Part shown: positions 59,295-64,000 of the stretch, piece by piece | Layout of the letters: each line of letters begins with the position of its first letter | Position numbering within the stretch: the first letter of the stretch is position 1 | NCBI RefSeq assembly: GCF_010728725.1 | Contig: NZ_AP022606.1 | Location: 496,001 to 560,000, forward strand | Source of the DNA: Mycobacterium branderi | Lineage (GTDB): Bacteria > Actinomycetota > Actinomycetes > Mycobacteriales > Mycobacteriaceae | Direction of reading: 5' to 3' | Length of the DNA: 64,000 bases | Notes under the pieces: generated by a model | Seen by the model: only the letters and a program-made list of their open reading frames with translations | Told to the model about the DNA's origin: nothing | Database searches by the model: none | Position numbers and translations under genes: made by a program

Positions 59295-59303
59295 TGCTAC
59301 CCC

Positions 59304-59702
59304 TCACCACACGTACGCGAGGACTTCGCCGCCCACGCCCTGTCTGGCCGCCTGGCGGTCGGTGAGCAGGCCCGAGGAGGTCGAAATGATCGCCACGCCC
59401 AGGCCGCCGAGCACTCGCGGCAGGTTGGTGGATTTCGCGTACACCCGCAGACCCGGCTTGGACACCCGGCGCAGACCCGCAATGCTGCGTTCCCGGCTGG
59501 GGCCGTACTTGAGCTGCACCACAAGGGCTTTGCCGACGCGGGCGTCTTCAACGTGGTAGTCGCTGATGTAGCCTTCGCGCTTGAGGATCTCGGCGATGTT
59601 GGCCTTGATCTTCGAGTGCGGCAGCGTCACCTCGTCGTGGTAGGCCGAATTGGCGTTACGCAGACGTGTCAAGAAGTCTGCGATCGGGTCCGTCATAGTC
59701 AT
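59304..59702 (-). CDS. rpsH: 30S ribosomal protein S8
   Basis: 16S rRNA-binding protein of 132 residues that usually also regulates the spc operon by binding its mRNA. It begins [18 protein letters not shown] and ends with the signature [19 protein letters not shown]. Full length and close to the M. tuberculosis protein. A 67-bp gap separates it from rpsZ. Confidence 0.97.
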   Translation of the reverse strand: MTMTDPIADFLTRLRNANSAYHDEVTLPHSKIKANIAEILKREGYISDYHVEDARVGKALVVQLKYGPSRERSIAGLRRVSKPGLRVYAKSTNLPRVLGGLGVAIISTSSGLLTDRQAARQGVGGEVLAYVW

Positions 59703-59769
59703 TTAGCGCTGCTCCTCTTCATCGCTGCGCTCTGCATCGTCGACAACGCGGTCATAAGCGGCCCGCTCC

Positions 59770-59955
59770 TCACCAACTGCTCTTCTGCACGCCCGGCAGC
59801 TCGCCGGCATGCGCCATCTCGCGCAGGCAGATCCGGCACAGCCCGAACTTGCGGTAAACCGCATGCGGGCGGCCGCATTTGCTGCAGCGGGTGTAGGCGC
59901 GCACCTTGAACTTCGGCTTGCGCTGCGCCTTGTTGACCAGTGCCTTCTTCGCCAT
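59770..59955 (-). CDS. rpsZ: 30S ribosomal protein S14, type Z (zinc form)
   Basis: A 61-residue zinc-binding S14: Cys24-x2-Cys27 (TRCSKCG) and Cys40-x2-Cys43 (GLCRICLR). It is the short zinc form (Rv0717) rather than the zinc-free alternative that many mycobacteria hold elsewhere for zinc starvation. Located between rplE (4 bp gap) and rpsH. Confidence 0.95.
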   Translation of the reverse strand: MAKKALVNKAQRKPKFKVRAYTRCSKCGRPHAVYRKFGLCRICLREMAHAGELPGVQKSSW

Positions 59956-59959
59956 CTGC

Positions 59960-60523
59960 TCAGTTCTCCTTGAACGGAAAGCCGAGGGCCCGCAACAGCG
60001 CTCGTCCTTCGTCGTCGGTCGTCGCCGAGGTGACGACGGTGATGTCCATGCCACGGGTCCGGTCGATCGAGTCCACGTCGATCTCGTGGAACACCGACTG
60101 CTCGGCCAGCCCGAACGTGTAGTTGCCCGCGCCGTCGAACTGCGTGGGCGAAAGGCCGCGGAAGTCGCGGATACGCGGCAGCGCAATCGAAGTGAGCCGG
60201 TCGAGGAACTCCCACATCCGATCGCCGCGCAACGTCACCCGCGCCCCGATCGGCATGCCCTCGCGCAATTTGAACTGCGCGATCGACTTGCGGGCACGAC
60301 GGATTTCGGGCCGCTGCCCCGTGATCAGCGCCAGGTCGTTGACCGCGCCGTTGATCAGCTTGGCGTCGCGGGCGGCGTCGCCGACGCCCATGTTGACGAC
60401 GACCTTGACCACGGTCGGGATCTGCATGACGTTGCGGTAGCCGAATTCCTTGTTCAGCGCGTCACGGATCTCGTCGCGGTAGCGCACCTTCAGCCGGGGC
60501 TGAACCTTTTCTGCCGTCGTCAT
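59960..60523 (-). CDS. rplE: 50S ribosomal protein L5
   Basis: 5S rRNA-binding protein of 187 residues. Conserved parts: [36 protein letters not shown] and ALGFPFKEN at the end. Start ATG 60523; two bases follow the rplX stop. Confidence 0.97.
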   Translation of the reverse strand: MTTAEKVQPRLKVRYRDEIRDALNKEFGYRNVMQIPTVVKVVVNMGVGDAARDAKLINGAVNDLALITGQRPEIRRARKSIAQFKLREGMPIGARVTLRGDRMWEFLDRLTSIALPRIRDFRGLSPTQFDGAGNYTFGLAEQSVFHEIDVDSIDRTRGMDITVVTSATTDDEGRALLRALGFPFKEN

Positions 60524-60525
60524 CG

Positions 60526-60843
60526 TTAGATGTCCTTGCCGTTGCGCTTGGAGATGCGGACCTTCTTGCCGGTTTCCTCGTCTCGCCGGTAGCCGATCCG
60601 GGTGGGCTTGCCGTCGGAGTCGACCACCATCACGTTGGAAACGTGAATCGGCGCCTCCTGCGTGACGATGCCGCCGGACCGCGCGCCGCGCTGATTGGTC
60701 GAGATCGGGGTGTGCTTCTTGATCCGGTTGACGCCCTCGACGAGCACCTTGTTGCGGGCCGGGTAGGCCTGCAGCACCTTGCCCTTGGCGCCCTTGTCCT
60801 TGCCGGAGATGACCAGCACGGTGTCGCCCTTGTGGACCTTCAT
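60526..60843 (-). CDS. rplX: 50S ribosomal protein L24
   Basis: Early-assembly 23S rRNA-binding protein of 105 residues with the KOW motif [20 protein letters not shown] and [10 protein letters not shown]. Start ATG 60843, immediately adjacent to the rplN stop. Confidence 0.97.
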   Translation of the reverse strand: MKVHKGDTVLVISGKDKGAKGKVLQAYPARNKVLVEGVNRIKKHTPISTNQRGARSGGIVTQEAPIHVSNVMVVDSDGKPTRIGYRRDEETGKKVRISKRNGKDI

Positions 60844-61212
<369 letters not shown>

Positions 61213-61541
61213 TAGATCTCCTGACCTGGTTTCGCGTGTGCACGCCCATGTGTGCCGTCGCGGCGTGACGTGCGTAGTTTCATCACCGAAGGGCACGCGG
61301 GGCCGACAAAATCGCCGGCCGAGGTCTGCCCACGGCAACCCCTAGAGTCTAGGGGATCGCCTGCTCAGCGCCAAATTGCGGCCTGATCCGGTGCCACCGC
61401 GTGACCGGCCAGAGATCTAGCTGACAATCGCCACAGTTGGTGACGAGCGCCACGGTCTCTCGGCTGCGCAGATTGTTAGATTGTTTATTAGATTTGATCC
61501 ATGGTCGGGATCCGCTGTGCGACAACCTGGTTGCGCCAACA
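61213..61541. other. Divergent intergenic region between rplN and the fatty-acyl-AMP ligase
   Basis: No gene in 329 bp. The rplN leader (about 125 bp) occupies the left part, with an SD-like AGGAGA near 61220. The rplN promoter is at 61346-61374. The right end (about 61470-61500) is an AT-rich patch with TAGATT and TATTAG, candidate -10 elements for the ligase gene at 61542. A 7-bp-arm palindrome CCCCTAG/CTAGGGG (61339-61355) overlaps the rplN promoter -10. Confidence 0.6.
61346..61374 (-). promoter_or_regulatory. SigA-type promoter of the rplN operon
   Basis: On the minus strand TTGGCG (61374-61369), a 17-base spacer and TAGACT (61351-61346) fit a housekeeping promoter. The transcript would start near 61339 and carry a leader of about 125 bases to rplN. 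The -10 lies within a CCCCTAG-AGT-CTAGGGG palindrome, which could be an operator or coincidental. Confidence 0.65.
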
Positions 61542-63332
61542 ATGAAAATCGAAGACTGCTTCGACGCAGCAGGCAACATCGTCTTGCCCGACGGAATCAC
61601 GTTGCCGTCGTGCCTTGAGGCGACCGTCGCCGAGAACCGAGACGCCCCGGCCTACCGGTTCATGGACTACACCCGCGAGAAGGACGGGGTGGCCGCCGAG
61701 CTGACCTGGAAGCAGCTGGGCGCCACACTGCGCGCGGTCGGCGCACGGCTTCAGCAGGTCACCCGGCCCGGTGACCGGGTGGCCGTGCTGGCTCCGCAGG
61801 GCCTGGACTACGTCGCCGGTTTCTTCGCCGCTATCCACGCCGGCAACATCGCGGTGCCGCTGTTCGCGCCGGGGCTGCCCGGGCACGCCGAACGGCTGGA
61901 GGCGGTGCTGGCCGACTGCTGCCCGACGGCCGTGCTGACCACCACCGGTGCAGCCGAGGCCGTCGGCGCATTCCTGCGCAAGCTCCCCCGGTCGCGCCGT
62001 CCGCGGGTCATCGCGGTCGACGCGGTGCCGGACTCGGTGGGCTCGACGTTCGTCCCCGCAACGCTGGGCACCGACGACATCGCCTACCTGCAGTACACGT
62101 CCGGGTCGACCCGAACCCCGGCCGGTGTCGAGATCACCCACCGCGCGGTGTGCACCAACGTCTTGCAGATGATCATCGCCGGCGAGCTGGACATGAACAT
62201 CCGCAGCGTGAGCTGGTTGCCGCTCTATCACGACATGGGCCTGATGATGATCATGTTCCCGGCGCTGTTCGGCAACTACATCACGCTGATGTCGCCGCTG
62301 GCGTTCGTCCGGCGACCGTATCGGTGGATCAAGGAGCTGGCCGCCGAATCGGTGCACGGCCGAATCTTCGCGGCCGCACCGAATTTCGCGTACGAGCTGG
62401 CCGCCAAGCGCGGATTGCCGGCCGACGGTGAGCACCTGGACCTCAGCAACGTGACCGGCCTGCTGAACGGATCCGAACCGGTGACGATGTCCGCCATCGA
62501 CGAGTTCGTCGCGGCGTTCGCGCCCTACGGGCTGCCTGCGACGGCCGTCAAACCGTCCTACGGCATGGCCGAAGCGACGTTGTCGGTCGCCAGCATCGCC
62601 CAGGCGGCGCAAGCGAGCGCGATCCACGTCGACCGCGAAGCGCTCGGCGCCGGCCGGGTGGTGACCGTGGCACCCGACGCCCCCAACGCCGTCGCCCTGG
62701 TTTCCTGCGGCCAGGTGCTGCGCAACCAGTGGGCCGTCATCGCCGACCCGGACAACGACGCCGAACTGCCCGACGGCACGGTCGGCGAAATCTGGCTGCA
62801 CGGCGACAACATCGGCCGCGGCTACTGGGGCAGGGACGACGAGACCGAGCGGGTCTTCCACAACAAGCTGCAGACCCGCCTCGAGGCAGGCAGCCACGCC
62901 GAGGGCTCGCCGATGAACGGGCTGTGGCTGCGGACCGGCGACCTGGGGTTCTACCTCGACGGCGAGCTGTACATCGCCGGGCGGATCAAGGATCTGGTGA
63001 TCGTCGACGGGCGTAACCACTATCCGCAGGACATCGAGGCCACCGTCTCGGAGGCGTCGCCGGCGGTGCGCGCCGGTTATGTCGCGGCGTTCGCGGTGAT
63101 GGGCGAGCGCGGCGAACAGTTGGTGGTCATCGCCGAACGTGCCGCGGGCGCGGGCCGGGCCGACCAGGCGCCGGTCGCCGACGCCATCCGGGCCGCGGTC
63201 TCGCGACGGCACGGTGTGGCGGTGGCCGATGTGCGCCTGGTCAACGCCGGCGCCATTCCCCGCACCACCAGCGGCAAACTGGCCCGCGGCGCTTGCCGCG
63301 CCGAATACCTCGCCGGACAATACGACCGGTGA
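61542..63332 (+). CDS. Fatty-acyl-AMP ligase (FAAL/FadD type)
   Basis: Activates a fatty acid as acyl-AMP for loading onto a polyketide synthase or acyl carrier, 596 residues. Adenylation motifs: YLQYTSGSTR (P-loop), SWLPLYHDMGLMM, SYGMAEATLSVAS, GELYIAGRIKDLVIVDGRNHYPQDIE and the catalytic Lys in TTSGKLARGA. The GxNxYPxDIE insertion is typical of FAALs rather than acyl-CoA ligases. No polyketide synthase is next to it. ATG 61542 in frame. Confidence 0.87.
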   Translation: MKIEDCFDAAGNIVLPDGITLPSCLEATVAENRDAPAYRFMDYTREKDGVAAELTWKQLGATLRAVGARLQQVTRPGDRVAVLAPQGLDYVAGFFAAIHAGNIAVPLFAPGLPGHAERLEAVLADCCPTAVLTTTGAAEAVGAFLRKLPRSRRPRVIAVDAVPDSVGSTFVPATLGTDDIAYLQYTSGSTRTPAGVEITHRAVCTNVLQMIIAGELDMNIRSVSWLPLYHDMGLMMIMFPALFGNYITLMSPLAFVRRPYRWIKELAAESVHGRIFAAAPNFAYELAAKRGLPADGEHLDLSNVTGLLNGSEPVTMSAIDEFVAAFAPYGLPATAVKPSYGMAEATLSVASIAQAAQASAIHVDREALGAGRVVTVAPDAPNAVALVSCGQVLRNQWAVIADPDNDAELPDGTVGEIWLHGDNIGRGYWGRDDETERVFHNKLQTRLEAGSHAEGSPMNGLWLRTGDLGFYLDGELYIAGRIKDLVIVDGRNHYPQDIEATVSEASPAVRAGYVAAFAVMGERGEQLVVIAERAAGAGRADQAPVADAIRAAVSRRHGVAVADVRLVNAGAIPRTTSGKLARGACRAEYLAGQYDR

Positions 63333-64000
63333 TTACCGATCCGCCACGCAGCGGAACCCGATGTGGGTGGTGGCGGTGTCCTGCGACTGCGGCGAGCGCG
63401 CCGCCGGCCGGTAGCGGTGGCAGTACTCCGGCGCGCACAAGTGCGAACCACCCTTGAGCGTTTGCGCCACAGTCGGATCGGCGGGGCCGGTTGGTGTGCA
63501 GCAGGCCTTGGGTGGCTGGTTCGGGCGGTGATGCGCCGAGAATTCGGTGGCGGTCCATTCCCACACGTTGCCGATCATGTCGAGCAACCCAAACCCGTTG
63601 GGCGGGAACGTCCCCACCGGCGACGTTCCGGCCCAGCCGAGCGCGCCGTCGTTGCGGTACGGGAATCGGCCCTGCCACGTGTTGGCCATCAGCTGCCCGC
63701 CGGGCTTCTCCTCGTCACCCCACGCGTAGGTGGCGGTGGTTCCGCCACGCGCGGCGTACTCCCACTCGGCCTCGGTGGGTAATCGGCGCCCGGCCCAGCG
63801 CGCGTACGCCGCGGCGTCGGGATAGGCCACCTGCACGACGGGATGGTCCGCCTTGCCGGAGATGTCGCTGTCCGGGCCGAATGGGTGACGCCAGCTGGCG
63901 CCCGGCACCCAGTGCCACCACTGCCGCCAGTCCCGCAGGTCGACCGGACCCGGCGTCGGCCGGAACACCAGCCCGCCGGGAACCAGGTCTGCCGGGTCGG
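63333..64000 (-). CDS. Formylglycine-generating enzyme (5' partial)
   Basis: Oxidises the active-site Cys of sulfatases to formylglycine. Only the C-terminal 221 or so residues are in the window; the start is beyond base 64000, and the ATG-like codon at 63968 is inside the protein (it is GTG for Val). Motifs: RRLPTEAEWEYAARGG, NVWEWTATEF, and the active-site Cys pair in LCAPEYC. The stop abuts the ligase stop. Counterpart of Rv0712; the sulfatase at 15.9-17.5 kb is a plausible client. Confidence 0.9.
   Translation of the reverse strand, partial: DPADLVPGGLVFRPTPGPVDLRDWRQWWHWVPGASWRHPFGPDSDISGKADHPVVQVAYPDAAAYARWAGRRLPTEAEWEYAARGGTTATYAWGDEEKPGGQLMANTWQGRFPYRNDGALGWAGTSPVGTFPPNGFGLLDMIGNVWEWTATEFSAHHRPNQPPKACCTPTGPADPTVAQTLKGGSHLCAPEYCHRYRPAARSPQSQDTATTHIGFRCVADR

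Noticed and set aside
61488..63320. 610-residue minus-strand frame opposite the acyl-AMP ligase
   Set aside because: Antisense to a well-conserved gene, biased composition, no family features.

Overview
The window is GC-rich (about two thirds G+C by eye) and is a Mycobacterium chromosome. It carries an ESX-4 locus (mycP4, eccB4), the paired cutinases cut3/cut4, rmlB/rmlC, an sigL/rslA pair, several methyltransferases of the family that includes M. tuberculosis Rv0726c/Rv0731c, and ribosomal proteins closely matching M. tuberculosis. I cannot name the species. Locus comparisons below (Rv numbers) are from memory, not from a search.

The backbone is the spc-alpha ribosomal block on the minus strand, read from high to low coordinates: rplN-rplX-rplE-rpsZ-rpsH-rplF-rplR-rpsE-rpmD-rplO (61.2-57.0 kb), secY-adk-mapA (40.4-37.8 kb), and infA-rpmJ-rpsM-rpsK-rpsD-rpoA-rplQ-truA (8.3-3.8 kb), ending against cut4/cut3 and ESX-4. 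In M. tuberculosis H37Rv these blocks are far apart (Rv07xx and Rv34xx), so the window keeps the older colinear order with accessory islands between the blocks.

Island A (8.5-27.4 kb): a tandem pair of F420-type oxidoreductases; the dTDP-rhamnose genes rmlB/rmlC; a nine-gene minus-strand run starting with an ECF sigma factor and a membrane-anchored Rieske protein, then a cupredoxin lipoprotein, metallophosphoesterase, small membrane protein, sulfatase, 38-residue protein, flavin monooxygenase and O-methyltransferase; the valine-catabolic mmsA-fadE9-mmsB operon with a 22-bp palindrome upstream; a GAF-kinase/response-regulator pair; and a MarR regulator.

Island B (27.4-37.7 kb) is the most unusual part. 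It surrounds sigL-rslA with two sets of biosynthetic-looking genes: TPP enzyme-SRPBCC-ketosynthase III-aminotransferase, and flavin monooxygenase-BBE-type oxidase. It also has a second, rearranged copy of sigL-rslA in which the sigma gene keeps only region 4 and the anti-sigma domain is fused to a complete carotenoid oxygenase. Four sites of the form TGAAC(C/G)-N16-CGT(ATT/GTA), matching the reported SigL promoter type, precede sigL, the truncated copy, the TPP operon and the monooxygenase operon. The island therefore looks like a self-contained, SigL-driven biosynthetic cluster with its own fused anti-sigma/enzyme.

Island C (40.6-57.0 kb): five paralogous SAM methyltransferases in two groups, xylB, serA2, fucA, an AraC regulator, an alcohol dehydrogenase/SDR pair, sppA, a flavin oxidoreductase, a Nudix hydrolase and a serine-beta-lactamase-like esterase, closed by a 24-bp-arm inverted repeat against rplO. 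The right end has an orphan fatty-acyl-AMP ligase and the C-terminal part of a formylglycine-generating enzyme, the activator that the sulfatase at 15.9-17.5 kb would need. I saw no tRNA, rRNA, insertion sequence or CRISPR array.
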